This document shows, piece after piece, positions 9,960 to 20,274 of a stretch of DNA of 64,000 bases (position 1 is its first letter; every line of letters begins with the position of its first letter). The DNA is from Petasospora fabianii (lineage: Eukaryota > Ascomycota > Saccharomycetes > Phaffomycetales > Wickerhamomycetaceae): the NCBI GenBank assembly GCA_022641835.1, contig CP048716.1, positions 744,001 through 808,000 on the forward strand. Direction: 5' to 3'. The notes beneath the pieces were generated by a model. It saw nothing but the letters and a program-made list of their open reading frames with translations. It was not told the DNA's origin and ran no database searches. A program made the translations under genes and the position numbers.

Positions 9960-11543
9960 ATGGCCAAAAAGAAGAAATCATCACGTCCAAGTACAGGTGG
10001 TACGAGTGTTGGCGCCGTCCCAGCTGACTCGACAGACATTCCAGTCACACCCAAGAAGGTGTCATCTCCAGCGGTAACCGCCGCTTCGTCAACCGCTTCG
10101 TCAACCGCCACTAATGTCAAGGTGTTTGTGAGATCTCGTCCTCGTGTTCCACGTGAGGAGGAACAGTCCCAACCGGTTCTCGTTTCCATGAATAACAACA
10201 CCACAACGATCCGCAATCCTCTACCCACACAGATGACAAGTCCCTCAAAGTCGCAGCGTCCTGATGAGGAGAAACAGTTCCACTTTGACGGATCCTTATG
10301 GAGTACAGACATATCCAGTCCTAGTTTCAAGTCTCAAAGTGACACCTACGGCATTGTTGGACACGATATCTTGGAACACACATTAAGTGGTTACAATACA
10401 TGTATCTTTGCCTATGGTCAAACAGGATCCGGAAAATCATATACCATGATGGGTAATCGTGCCGAGGAGGATGATATGGGTATTATCCCACGCTGTTGTC
10501 TTGAGTTGTTTGAACGGTGTGAAATGATGGAGGAGAATGTTAAGGCCCAGATCAAAGTTTCTTTCTTCGAGATCTACAATGAACAAGTTAGGGACTTGTT
10601 AGGTGAACAGAAGGAGAAGCAGCAGTTGAAAGTCAGGGAAAACCCAGAGACTGGGCCGTATGTTGAAGGCTTGACCGAGTTTCCAATCCAGAGCTTTGAA
10701 GAGTTTGACAAGTACATGACTATCGGTAATAAAAATCGAACCACTGCAGCCACCAAGATGAATGATCAATCCTCAAGATCTCACGCAGTGTTCACTCTGA
10801 GTGTCAGAATGACAGAGTTCGACATGAACGAAGATATGCTACGAGAGACAAACTCTTGTCTTCGACTCGTTGACTTGGCTGGATCAGAGAGGGCCAACTC
10901 CACAGGTGCCACTGGTGTCAGATTTAAAGAGGGCTCCAACATCAACAAGAGTTTGACAACATTAGGGAGAGTTATATCTGCATTGACCAAAAATGAAAAA
11001 CCACCATACAGGGACTCTACACTCACTTGGATATTGAAGGAGAGTCTTGGTGGTAATTCGAAAACCGCAATGATTGCCTGTATTTCTCCTTGTGACTACG
11101 AAGAGACTATCAGTACGCTCAGATACGCATCTCTTGTTAAGAAGATCAAGTTGAACGCTAAGGTCAACGTCTCTGAAGAGGTCAGAATGCTGAACCAGGA
11201 ACAACTTATGGAGATGCAATCTGAGATTGAACGATTGAAGGAATCTCTTGACAAGGTTAACGATAAGGATAAAGTGATCACGCAGATCACCAACATGAGT
11301 AAATTCTTTGAGAACCAATTGGTGGACCAAGAGACCAAGTACAACTTAGTAAAAGCCCAACTCAGACGTTCTAATGAGCGTGCTGAAAGGTTGAGAGGAG
11401 ATTTGGGCTCAATATTATCCGTGATGAGTGCCTCCAAGCTTAATGCTGTCTCAGAGATCAAGAACCAACATGACAAGTTGTTAGAGAGAAGCAATGCACT
11501 TACTCTTCAATTCGAGCGTGATCTTGCCGAATTTGCCCTTTGA
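9960..11543 (+). CDS. Kinesin-3-type motor protein without FHA/PH tail
   Basis: 527 residues with an N-terminal motor. A low-complexity Ser/Thr/Ala leader (about 45 residues) precedes VKVFVRSRPR. The P-loop GQTGSGKS is at residues 153-160, switch I SSRSH at 271-275 and switch II DLAGSE at 305-310. Kinesin-3 hallmarks are GPYVEGLTEF, NKNRTTAATKMND, the stretch INKSLTTLGRVISAL and DSTLTWILKESLGGNSKTAM. Loop 12 is short (TKNEKPPYRDS) and lacks the poly-lysine K-loop usual in this family. After the motor come only about 130 residues of predicted coiled coil, then the stop. There is no FHA, coiled-coil stalk array or PH domain, and only 90 bases separate it from DYN2. S. cerevisiae has no kinesin-3. 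The cargo is unknown. Confidence 0.85.
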   Translation: MAKKKKSSRPSTGGTSVGAVPADSTDIPVTPKKVSSPAVTAASSTASSTATNVKVFVRSRPRVPREEEQSQPVLVSMNNNTTTIRNPLPTQMTSPSKSQRPDEEKQFHFDGSLWSTDISSPSFKSQSDTYGIVGHDILEHTLSGYNTCIFAYGQTGSGKSYTMMGNRAEEDDMGIIPRCCLELFERCEMMEENVKAQIKVSFFEIYNEQVRDLLGEQKEKQQLKVRENPETGPYVEGLTEFPIQSFEEFDKYMTIGNKNRTTAATKMNDQSSRSHAVFTLSVRMTEFDMNEDMLRETNSCLRLVDLAGSERANSTGATGVRFKEGSNINKSLTTLGRVISALTKNEKPPYRDSTLTWILKESLGGNSKTAMIACISPCDYEETISTLRYASLVKKIKLNAKVNVSEEVRMLNQEQLMEMQSEIERLKESLDKVNDKDKVITQITNMSKFFENQLVDQETKYNLVKAQLRRSNERAERLRGDLGSILSVMSASKLNAVSEIKNQHDKLLERSNALTLQFERDLAEFAL

Positions 11544-11633
11544 TGATTTTTACACGTACAGACATGCAACATAATGATGGTATTAACGTTTCATTACTAT
11601 CGTAGCTCCCTTTAATCTAGTTGTTTTGTTTTA

Positions 11634-11966
11634 TCAACTTGTCTTGAACACCAAGAATGCATATGGACCAATGTAGAAGTAGATGAAGTATCCAAGCTCA
11701 TGTGTCACGTAGGATCCAAAGTTCTTACCGACAATAACGTGCCAAGTGTGTCCATATGTTGAATCCATTTCCTTTTTGATCTGAGCAGCGATGTCCTTCT
11801 CGATCTTGTGGTCTGCAAGTGCCTTGGCAGAGATGTCCAAGACGGCCTGCTGAAGCTCTGGGGCGATGTCCTGTGCCTTGACGATTGCTAAGAGAGGCTC
11901 ATGTTAGTAGAATCCTAAAAGAGCAGCTTGCATTCCATATAACTCACGTTTGTCGTTTGTGCTCAT
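11634..11966 (-). CDS. DYN2: Dynein light chain LC8 (Dyn2)
   Basis: Two exons (11948-11966 and 11634-11887) encode 90 residues, against 92 in S. cerevisiae Dyn2. Exon 1 gives MSTNDK plus one base; exon 2 continues [14 protein letters not shown]. The rest is the LC8 fold: [40 protein letters not shown] and the terminal FLVFKTS. LC8 is a dimerising hub that binds dynein intermediate chain and, in yeast, also nuclear-pore Nup159 and peroxisomal partners. The S. cerevisiae gene likewise has introns near its start. It converges on the kinesin-3 gene and is divergent from the sorting nexin. Confidence 0.95.
11888..11947 (-). other. Spliceosomal intron in DYN2 (60 nt)
   Basis: On the minus strand: donor GTGAGT at 11947-11942, a TACTAAC branch point a few bases after the middle of the intron, and acceptor TTAG ending at 11888. 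Removal restores a complete LC8 N terminus. At 60 bases it is close to the lower limit for yeast introns. Confidence 0.9.
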
Positions 11967-12261
11967 AGTGGTTTGGAGTAGTTGGCTGGATAAATAGATC
12001 TTATAATGAGAGGTTTGATGTTGTTTATGCTTTGTTTTGTTTTCGGCTTCCATTCGCGGGCAAACGATCAATGAGCAACGTCTCTCTGTCTCTCTCTCTG
12101 TCTCTCTTCTCTTATCTTTCCCAGTCAAAAAGGGGAACAACTCAGAATAAACACAAAAGAGAATACGCTCTCTTTCAAGTTCTCAACCTTTGCTTGAATC
12201 CTCTCATTCTCTTCGTCCCGCAAGCTTTCTCAACCAATTGCACGCATTCTCCCTATCGGTC

Positions 12262-13950
12262 ATGGATGAAGACAATAACCCCTTCGCTGGCAGTGGCGTC
12301 TGGGCAGGCAGTTGGGAGGATACATCCACTGCCTTTGGAGGTATGAACAGTGTTTATGGATACACACCCCCCTCTGTGCCTCCTAGTCTTGAAAGTTCCT
12401 CGGTGCTGGCGCCAGAACTTGCACCACAGGAGTCCTTCCCGTCACAGCTCCGCCACGAAGAGGCTGAACATCACACTGAGCACTTGTCAGATGACGACAC
12501 TGAGGACGGGGATTCCGATACAGTCGATATTAATACAGTGGTGTCACACATTGGTTCAGTAAAGGAGTCGCAGTACAAGGAACACATTGCCATTGTGGAC
12601 TATGGGTCCATCAGAGATCATGGCCAGACTGCGGTGGCGTACACAATTGACTACGCTAACACTTTGGTGATGAGACGTTATTCGGATTTTGACTCTTTGA
12701 GAAAGGCCCTGGTGAGACTGTTTCCGACTGTTGTTATTCCTCCCATACCAGAAAAGCATAGCGTCGTGAAATACCTTGTCAATCCATTGAACGCTAAGAA
12801 TGACCTACGAATCATTGAGAAGAGAACAAGGATGCTTAGTGTCTTTCTACAACGTTGTCTAGAGTTGCCACAGGTGCGTGAGCACTACATATGGAGAAAA
12901 TTTCTTGATCCGACCGCTGATTGGGCAGAAGTGATGAGAACCCCACCTATTAGTGTCATCCCACAATCTAATCTCCATGCTCCACCACTTGAACCAACGA
13001 AACCAAGTCCATTGCATCTTCTTCTCCCAATACCACATGCTACATCGATCAATAATTTCAAACCTCGAGAAGAAGATAAGGTTACTGATCAAGAGTTTAG
13101 AGATTATGAGCACATCTTCAAGATGTATCGTGCTCATACCCAGACCATGGAGAAATCCATTAAGCGTCAGAAGCGTCATTTCAAGGGCCTCGTCAAGGAT
13201 CTGGGAGAATTGGGAGCATATTATAACGCATTCTCGCTTGAGAACACATATGAGATGTCCAATGGTATCGAAAAGACGGGTCAGGCCATTGACTCTGCAT
13301 TCCTCAACTCGGAAGCTCTAGCTTTCAAGATCCTCACCACATTACAAGAACCAGTTTCTGACATTTCACGAACTTCAAACGTTGCATTGAGTGTTTTACA
13401 TTTCAGAAAGTTGAAAGAGGTTCAGCTCTTCATCATAGATACCACTATCAAGAGGAGAAGACAGAGAATTGATGCTCTCAAATCCGCTCAGGCACAGGCA
13501 GAACGTTTGAGTCAGGTACTCAGACGTAATGCAGAACAATCACCAACGATTGCCGATGCTGTGAGAAGGTTGGATAAAGGTGAAGGTGTACAGAAGGTTT
13601 CAAACCCATGGGCGAGATTATTTAATGCAGGTTCCAGTGCCACATCTACAGATGATACCTCATTGATGAATGATGCAGAACGTGAAGAAGAAGTTGCAAA
13701 GCTTATGACAGAATTGGACAAGCTTGATGATTGTCACAAGGTCATTTTGAAAGATATTGAGCTTGTCAATAAAGCAGTGAAGGAGAATTGTGGTGAATTG
13801 ATTGCATATTTCCAATCTAAATGGAAGACATTGATGGAAGATTATACCGAGTCGCTTCTCATATGGCTCAGGGAGAACTTGAATGCCTGGGAAGAGGCAA
13901 AGAAAGAGGTTGATGAGATGGAAGTACCTGTGATGCCCTTACCGAGATGA
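12262..13950 (+). CDS. SNX41: PX-BAR sorting nexin, Snx41-like
   Basis: 562 residues from the first in-frame ATG (MDEDNNPFAGSG). The DNNPF opening, PX domain (about residues 110-225, with RRYSDF, PPIPEKHSVVKYL and NPLNAKNDLRII) and the linker ISVIPQSNLHAPPLEPTKPS match Snx41 more closely than its paralogue Atg20. A C-terminal helical BAR region follows (about 290-550), with basic segments such as IKRRRQRIDALKSAQAQAER. The protein binds PI3P on endosomes and, with Snx4, returns cargo such as Snc1 from endosomes to the Golgi. Atg20 is the main alternative. It is divergent from DYN2 across 295 bases that include a CT-rich tract. Confidence 0.75.
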   Translation: MDEDNNPFAGSGVWAGSWEDTSTAFGGMNSVYGYTPPSVPPSLESSSVLAPELAPQESFPSQLRHEEAEHHTEHLSDDDTEDGDSDTVDINTVVSHIGSVKESQYKEHIAIVDYGSIRDHGQTAVAYTIDYANTLVMRRYSDFDSLRKALVRLFPTVVIPPIPEKHSVVKYLVNPLNAKNDLRIIEKRTRMLSVFLQRCLELPQVREHYIWRKFLDPTADWAEVMRTPPISVIPQSNLHAPPLEPTKPSPLHLLLPIPHATSINNFKPREEDKVTDQEFRDYEHIFKMYRAHTQTMEKSIKRQKRHFKGLVKDLGELGAYYNAFSLENTYEMSNGIEKTGQAIDSAFLNSEALAFKILTTLQEPVSDISRTSNVALSVLHFRKLKEVQLFIIDTTIKRRRQRIDALKSAQAQAERLSQVLRRNAEQSPTIADAVRRLDKGEGVQKVSNPWARLFNAGSSATSTDDTSLMNDAEREEEVAKLMTELDKLDDCHKVILKDIELVNKAVKENCGELIAYFQSKWKTLMEDYTESLLIWLRENLNAWEEAKKEVDEMEVPVMPLPR

Positions 13951-14819
13951 AACTTGATGAGACACGTTAAAGATTAACATACTTAATACTGTATGTCATT
14001 CTGCTTGCATAAATCTACCAATGATAATCATCGTAGTCATGCTCCTATTGGTTTCTAGAGAAAATTCTTTCATCTTCCATTGGATAGAGACCCTGGAATT
14101 GAACCCAATTGGGCTACTGTGCATTTCAATTATCCGTAGCATTGATCGGAGATATAGTCATAGTCGTTGGTCGGTGTTTTCGACACACCCAGAGGCACGG
14201 ATCTGCACTTTGCAATGCAAGCTACATGCGATATCCGTGCTATAGGTTATCAGTCGGATATGTGCTTTTAATGAGGACAGGACTGTTGACAGAGGAAGGA
14301 TCTATTAGTACCAGACACTGTTACAGCAGTGTACACCTCTTGGTCAGGCTTCAGTAGCGAGTCAAGGGCAACACCTATGGCTCAATTGTGTTTGACTAGA
14401 TACAATCTACACTGCAACACCTTAATATCTCAACTATCCCCACTTTAACCATACAAGCAGCTACTAAATCTTGATCTAAGCAAAAGAGCCGTAAGGCACC
14501 AATATCGGAAATATGCGGGATGGATTTTTTTCTCCCACCATGGTGTCCGGGTGGTGGGCTCCTCAATTTCTCTCATTTAGTACGCGTATGTATTAATCAG
14601 TCAGCGATTGAAATCCATTGCTAGTTTAGAGATTTGAGGATCAGTCAGACAAATTGTGAGAGGCTTAGTCGTTTGGTTCACTTCTACACACTTCCGTCTT
14701 CCATTGGGCGTACTTATATTCCTTTTGATTTACTCCTTCTTTTCCATCTTCGCTTCCCTCATTGAATACTATCCCTGTAACCCATATTACCTAGTGTGCC
14801 GCAGTTGACCCTCATAACA
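13951..14819. other. Intergenic region upstream of the Dal5-family permease
   Basis: 869 bases with no supported gene. A GAATTGAACCC string at 14096-14106 recalls a tRNA T-loop on the minus strand, but no cloverleaf can be drawn around it. No GATAAG motif was seen close to the permease ATG, although many Dal5-type genes are under nitrogen control. CT-rich sequence precedes the ATG. Confidence 0.4.
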
Positions 14820-16361
14820 ATGGTTGCCTTCGATTCAAGTACAAAGGAGGGTGGAAACTCCAAAGAACGCATTACATGCGATGAGGATGGGTTCCGTTCC
14901 GAAGAGACGACGCTTAGTGACCGTGACAAGGATGAAGCCATGGAGTTCTTACGAAAGACAGATGCTGTATTGATGGAAAAATCAGAAGGTCCACACAGAT
15001 ATCCTCCATCTCTTCAACGTAAAATTGATATTAGAATCATGACAGTTATGTGTGGTGCCTATTTCCTTCAATTTATTGATAAAAACTCACTCAATTTGGC
15101 TGCAGTGTTAGGTATCAAGAAACACTTGACAGGTCATTCAAATGGGTTCGCTAACCTCGGTACCATCTTTTATGTATCATATATCGTTGCTGAGCCATTC
15201 TCATCATATCTACTTCAGATATTACCAACTTCGAAGTTCCTTTCCGGATGTATCATCTTATGGGGTATCGTTGTCGCTTGTCATGCTGCTTGTAAATCAT
15301 ATGCAAGTTTAATGGTTATCAGAACGTTACTTGGTATCTTTGAATCGTCATTATCACCGGGACTCATCATCATCTCTTCGATGTACTATAACAAGAATGA
15401 AAATATGAAAAGAACTGGAATTTGGGTGTCATTTGCAGGTCTCAGTACCATCGTTGGTGGTCTCTTATCCTTTGCCTTCCAACATGTTGATTCGACTTTT
15501 GAGTCATGGCAAATCTTTTTCCTTGTCTTGGGTATCATTACAATAATGTTTGGAGTTGCTATGTACTTTATCCTTCCAAACAATCCAACTAGTGCATCAT
15601 TCCTTACCGAAGATGAGAAACTTATCGTTCTTGAACATATTAGAGAGAATAACACAGGAACAGAGAACAAACATTTCAAGAGTAAACAAATCAAAGAACT
15701 CCTCTTCCGTGATAAGCATACATGGCCATTATTCATCCTCACAATCGTCTCGATGATTTCTACTGGAGCTCTTGGAACTTGGTCCGTCACCATCATTAAC
15801 TCATTTGGCTTCTCACCAAAGGTATCCTCACTTGCTCAAATGCCAGTTGGTGCCGCTATGATCATTGCCATCTTATCAGAATCGTACATCTGTGCCCATT
15901 ATGGTCATCGTACCATCGTATTCATGGTTATGTGTCTACCAGCTATTGCAGGATACGTGATTCTTCTTAAGAATCCACATCGCGTTGCCAATTTGATTGC
16001 TATTTACATGAACATGGGGTCCACTGGAGTCATTGCCCTTCTTTACTCCTGGAACAGTGCTAACACAGCAGGACATACAAAGAAGCTTGCACGTAACGCA
16101 TTGACTATGATTGCATTCTCCATTGGTTCTCTGATTGGTCCACAGTTGTTTAGAGCAGATGAAGCTCCAGAGTATAGAACTGCAAAGATTGTATTGATCT
16201 GTACATCTATAGCATCGATTCCAATTGTGGCACTCGTGGGATTCATCTCTAAATGGGAGAATGAAAAGAAGGAGAAGGCTGGTCCGGTTACCATGCCTCC
16301 AAACTATGAGTTTAGAGATATGACAGATCTAGAGAATCCAAACTTTAGATACTCCTTCTGA
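14820..16361 (+). CDS. MFS permease of the Dal5/allantoate (anion:cation symporter) family
   Basis: 513 residues with about 12 hydrophobic segments between a charged N-terminal tail (about 75 residues) and a short charged C-terminal tail. Family features include IDKNSLNLAAVLGI in TM1, the stretch MVIRTLLGIFESSLSPGLII in TM4-5, GIWVSFAGLSTIVGGLLSFA and SWNSANTAGHTKKLARNA in TM10. These place it with Dal5, Tna1, Fen2, Thi73 and Soa1, proton-coupled importers of organic anions at the plasma membrane. The substrate cannot be read from sequence. The ATG at 14820 is the first in frame. Confidence 0.85.
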   Translation: MVAFDSSTKEGGNSKERITCDEDGFRSEETTLSDRDKDEAMEFLRKTDAVLMEKSEGPHRYPPSLQRKIDIRIMTVMCGAYFLQFIDKNSLNLAAVLGIKKHLTGHSNGFANLGTIFYVSYIVAEPFSSYLLQILPTSKFLSGCIILWGIVVACHAACKSYASLMVIRTLLGIFESSLSPGLIIISSMYYNKNENMKRTGIWVSFAGLSTIVGGLLSFAFQHVDSTFESWQIFFLVLGIITIMFGVAMYFILPNNPTSASFLTEDEKLIVLEHIRENNTGTENKHFKSKQIKELLFRDKHTWPLFILTIVSMISTGALGTWSVTIINSFGFSPKVSSLAQMPVGAAMIIAILSESYICAHYGHRTIVFMVMCLPAIAGYVILLKNPHRVANLIAIYMNMGSTGVIALLYSWNSANTAGHTKKLARNALTMIAFSIGSLIGPQLFRADEAPEYRTAKIVLICTSIASIPIVALVGFISKWENEKKEKAGPVTMPPNYEFRDMTDLENPNFRYSF

Positions 16362-16973
16362 AGGTGTTGAAAGTATACATATACAGATACATTATAGCAT
16401 AGCATTAATTAAATCTAATCGAGACTTAACTAAGTAAATATCGACTAAGTATTGTTATGGGTGGGGGGTTTCCTGATTAGGTAATCAAGTTATACACCCT
16501 AACACCACTATTATTATGTCTCATCAGGGGTAGTGGTAGTAATTATCTTACGATTGGTTGGTGCTATGGAGCTCAAATTTTGTATACATATTCCTGAGAT
16601 ATATATCTGTTTAAGATCTATCAAAAACTTCTGAAATTAAGCGTGTATAGTGCTCTGCCTTGGCATGAGGTGTTTGTGGTTAAGTTGTTCGCGCCCTGTG
16701 TGGAACTGCATACGTGACATCTGAAATCTGTCATATCCTAAGATTGCTTACTACAAGTCTCTTTCTCTCTTCTAAAGGTTGTTCATACTGCTGCCATAGC
16801 ATTAGCTTCACCGACAGACACTTACAAAGGTTTCCGTTGCTTGTTCAGCTTCTTTTTGGCTTGTCTATTCAAGTGCTATTCACCCCTACTAAGCTCATAA
16901 GCAGCATTGCTTTGCTACCCGGCTACGTTTTGACTTAACCCCACATATAAACACCAAGAAAACACACCAAGTG
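16362..16973. other. Intergenic region upstream of the SRF1-like gene
   Basis: 612 bases, AT-rich in the first half with a G-run (GGGTGGGGGG, about 16458-16467). No gene, repeat or strong motif was recognised. Confidence 0.35.
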
Positions 16974-18146
16974 ATGGTAGAAGAGGATAAAGACCACGTA
17001 AATGGAATACCATCCATTGAGATTGAAGATGTGGACCTTAATAATGACAATGGCTCGTCTCTGAAATCGAGGCAACTTCCCTCGGTTCAACTGCACAAGA
17101 GTGAATCCAAGAGTTTTATGAATCCTTATTCTAACATCTCTAACTATTCACATGAGGCAAGCACTGTACCACCATATGTGCTTTATGGGATTGCTAACTC
17201 TGCAAAACAGCAAAAGATTCAGGAAAAACCATTGAAAGTTGTTGAGAGGAAGGATAATTCCACCCAGGTCTTGTATCAGGACCCTTTCATCTCTGCAATG
17301 GGTGGTGATTGGAGTAATTTTTTTCAAACAGTTGATAGTACACCTGCTTTTGCAGATGGTGTACTGTACCGTGATGCAGAGGCTCTTTCTGGTCTTCCTG
17401 ATTTGAGTGGCTCATGGGGTGGTGATGAGAGATTAAAAATTTGTATGAACCAAGAAGGTGTTAACCCATATGAAAAGAATGACAATGGATGGTTTTTATC
17501 TTCTGGATCTTCAAGTGTCTCCACTGATACGCCTCCCAAGAGGAAATCTAAGGCTAAGTATTGGATGTCTACGCAGCAACGTGAGAACTGGAGTCCATAT
17601 TTGAAGAGAGTGTTCTTGTTCAACAACTATGTTCCATTGTTCTTTAGAATCTTTACCATTATATTGAGTGTTATTGCCTTGGCATTATCTATTCGAATCT
17701 TTCGAATCTCTAAGAGGAAAGTACAACTTTCCGATGAGGCAAGTGACAACTCTGAAGTGAGTCAACAACCAAGTACATTGATGGCCATTTGTGTCCAAAG
17801 TATTGGTCTGTTATATTTGTTTTACATTGCCAGAGACGAATTCAATTCGAAGCCATTAGGTATTAGAAACCCTGTGGCTAAGATGAGATTGATCTTGTTC
17901 GATTTACTGTTCATCATTTTCTCTAGTGCCAACTTGGCTCTCTCTTTCAACACTCTTTACGATAGTAGATGGGTATGTGCAATTGATTCTAAATCTATGT
18001 ACCCGAGAGTGGAGTCTATTTGTCGTTATCAAAAGGCATTATCTGCCTTCTTATTCATCATCTTGGTTACATGGGTCGTTACGTTTTCGATCAGTATCAT
18101 GAGAGTTATCTTGAAAGTTTCATCATCATCTGGCCCAGGACATTGA
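16974..18146 (+). CDS. SRF1: Four-TM membrane protein, Srf1 (phospholipase D regulator)-like
   Basis: 390 residues from the ATG at 16974; the in-frame GTG just before it is not used here. The N-terminal 215 residues are hydrophilic. The C-terminal part has four hydrophobic segments: YVPLFFRIFTIILSVIALAL, the stretch TLMAICVQSIGLLYLFYIA, LILFDLLFIIFSSANLALSF and FLFIILVTWVVTFSISI. The pattern, with RNPVAKMRL between TM2 and TM3 and DSRWVC after TM3, resembles S. cerevisiae Srf1, a regulator of the phospholipase D Spo14. Srf1 is recalled, not aligned, so the name is moderate confidence; the topology is directly visible. Confidence 0.65.
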   Translation: MVEEDKDHVNGIPSIEIEDVDLNNDNGSSLKSRQLPSVQLHKSESKSFMNPYSNISNYSHEASTVPPYVLYGIANSAKQQKIQEKPLKVVERKDNSTQVLYQDPFISAMGGDWSNFFQTVDSTPAFADGVLYRDAEALSGLPDLSGSWGGDERLKICMNQEGVNPYEKNDNGWFLSSGSSSVSTDTPPKRKSKAKYWMSTQQRENWSPYLKRVFLFNNYVPLFFRIFTIILSVIALALSIRIFRISKRKVQLSDEASDNSEVSQQPSTLMAICVQSIGLLYLFYIARDEFNSKPLGIRNPVAKMRLILFDLLFIIFSSANLALSFNTLYDSRWVCAIDSKSMYPRVESICRYQKALSAFLFIILVTWVVTFSISIMRVILKVSSSSGPGH

Positions 18147-18699
18147 GACTAAGGACATTTTCTTCTTCTTTTGACTATATGATTCACGTTTTAATGCATT
18201 ATTTATGATAGCTTTCTATAGTAGAGGTAACCAGACATAAGAACAACACTGATGCAGACACAACCACCACCTTACTAGAACCAGTTTCTTCCTAGAAACC
18301 AGATAAACGCATAAATACACAGCCTCTCTTCTCCCAGCACTGCCATAGATCTTAACATTAACACCTTATGGCCTCCAAATGACTATGAAATGACACTGTT
18401 TCATCCAAGATCTATGCACGCAGGCGGAGCAACCGCGAATGGTGACGTCTCGAGGGCTCGTCTCTGATACATTACTTCTAACTTGTTAGTTTAAATGGAC
18501 TTGAATTAGTCATTTTATTCTTTAGATCTTACTCATAAGGAGTTAATCTAACTGAACTTTCCTCTCTACTCGACCGTCGCATCAGATCAAGGACTGTGGT
18601 GTCTTTGAGCTCTCGACAAGATACTTTCCCCCAGAGATTTGCTACATATAATACCTTCACCAAAGACTACAAAGCTCTGTTATATTCTGATACAAGACG
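18147..18699. other. Intergenic region between SRF1-like and K+/H+ exchange genes
   Basis: 553 bases. No gene, repeat or well-defined motif was recognised. Confidence 0.35.
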
Positions 18700-19632
18700 A
18701 TGCTTGGACTTATGCGTGGCTTACGTATTCTTCCTAATCACAAAGGACTAAGGTTTTCCTCGAATAATGCTCTTGCTACTAAGAGTCTTGCTAAGTTGCT
18801 AGTGTTCCCCGTGACGCATGACAAGTACTTCTACTATTTCAAATGGAATGAAAAGGCATTGTTAAATAACAATTCTGTTATTGTCAAATATGAGAATAAG
18901 GCAGTGGAGCTTGCTACAAAAGGTTGGAATAAACTTAGGGACTCGGATAAGTCATATAACAGGAAGATTGTGGAATGGGTTACTAAGTTCCTTGAACAAA
19001 CATCATGGACCGAGGATTCACTACGAACGATTCCATGGAAGCAATCTCTCTTGAGACAAGTTCGTCGTGAGAACTCAGAGAATACTGGGACTATCATATT
19101 GTCTTCTGATCAAATCAGTGAGACGGAGAAACTTGTTAATATCCCAGTTTATTACCCATCAAGTATAATTGAATCCCCATCAACACTTACTTCAAACTTG
19201 ACACAATTGGCTCAAACAGGGGAGAAGACACATAAGAGATATACAATTTTATGTGCTATTGGTGTTCCCCTGTCATTACCATTTGTTATTGTGCCTGTGA
19301 TTCCAAATATTCCTGGGTTTTATCTCTCTTATCGGTTCTATTGTAATCTAAAAGCCATGATGGGATCTCAGCATTTGTTGGATATGAATGAGAAAGGGGA
19401 GTTAAGTATCGAGAAGGATACACTTCTTGATCAAATCTATGGTGATTTGAAAGTCGGAGAGGATAAGATCTTGTTGAATGAAGGTATCATTGATAAGATT
19501 GTGGAGACCTATGATATTCCTAATGCTAGGTCCAGTTTGATAAAAGCATTGAGACAGGAGAGAAAACTGTTGGAGAAGGAGACTGAGAATGATAGTAAGA
19601 AGGAGACTAAAGAGACTGAGAAAGAGAAGTAA
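18700..19632 (+). CDS. Mitochondrial K+/H+ exchange-related protein (YDL183C family)
   Basis: 310 residues, against 320 for YDL183C. A basic N terminus without early acidic residues (MLGLMRGLRILPNHKGLRFS) fits a mitochondrial presequence. The core has KLLVFPVTHDKYFYYFKW, a hydrophobic hairpin around residues 190-215 (GVPLSLPFVIVPVIPNIPGF) followed by LSYRFYCNLKAM, and a charged Lys/Glu-rich C-terminal tail. This layout fits the Mit_KHE1 family, inner-membrane proteins linked to mitochondrial potassium/proton exchange along with Mdm38. The biochemical role of the family member itself is not settled. Confidence 0.72.
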   Translation: MLGLMRGLRILPNHKGLRFSSNNALATKSLAKLLVFPVTHDKYFYYFKWNEKALLNNNSVIVKYENKAVELATKGWNKLRDSDKSYNRKIVEWVTKFLEQTSWTEDSLRTIPWKQSLLRQVRRENSENTGTIILSSDQISETEKLVNIPVYYPSSIIESPSTLTSNLTQLAQTGEKTHKRYTILCAIGVPLSLPFVIVPVIPNIPGFYLSYRFYCNLKAMMGSQHLLDMNEKGELSIEKDTLLDQIYGDLKVGEDKILLNEGIIDKIVETYDIPNARSSLIKALRQERKLLEKETENDSKKETKETEKEK

Positions 19633-20274
19633 AGCTTAAGGCTGCTGATAAGATGTACATAGACTGTGGGGAATACCTAATGATTGATTGATGTTAACCA
19701 ATTGGGATGATTGTAGGGGATTGATAGACTCTAATGCACCTTATATCTTACTAACTATCTAATATCATCATAACAACACTCTTACAACCCAAATCACCTA
19801 TATCAAGCCCATAATCCCTCTAAATAACACTTAACATGGTAGCCCTAGAAGACTATAGGATGAGCCCTTGGATTGATCACGTGCCCCAGCATAGGGCACG
19901 TCCTCGGAACTTACATCCTTAACTATTAGAAAGCGCAATTAAGCAACGTTACGTAATCCGGGAAGCTACCCTCGGAATTCTTTTAGTCCTACCACCCAAC
20001 GCTCGCGATTGCTCCGTTGGACGTTCCGGTGGCTTTTCCCAGAGTTTTTCAACGAAAGTTTCAATACAATTTCCTCCCTTCCACTTCTCTCTCTCTTTTG
20101 GTTCTCTATCCTTCGCATTTTTTAATCTTTTCAGTAAGTGGTGCTGACATTGGGTCAATGGAGTACACTATGGCAATGGCAATGACTCTGAGACTAAGCT
20201 ATTTCTCTTGAAGTGTTGCTTTGCCTGCTCCACCCATAAACAGATTGAAGTACCAGTACTAACAGTATACAGAG
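19633..20274. promoter_or_regulatory. RPL41 upstream region with hairpin and E-box
   Basis: Contains CACGTG at 19878-19883 and an inverted repeat ACGTGCCC / GGGCACGT with a 7-base spacer at 19879-19901. A pyrimidine-rich stretch (20060-20110), typical of yeast ribosomal-protein promoters, precedes the predicted 5'-UTR intron. Confidence 0.45.
20134..20272 (+). other. Predicted 5'-UTR intron of RPL41 (139 nt)
   Basis: Donor GTAAGT at 20134, branch point TACTAAC at 20257-20263 and acceptor TACAG at 20272, two bases before the RPL41 ATG. All three signals are consensus. The intron lies entirely in the leader, so it does not change the protein. A second AG two bases on (20274) is an alternative acceptor. 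Confidence 0.75.

Noticed and set aside
14080-14165. Possible minus-strand tRNA with GAATTGAACCC
   Set aside because: The T-loop-like string is there, but T-stem, acceptor and anticodon arms do not pair.
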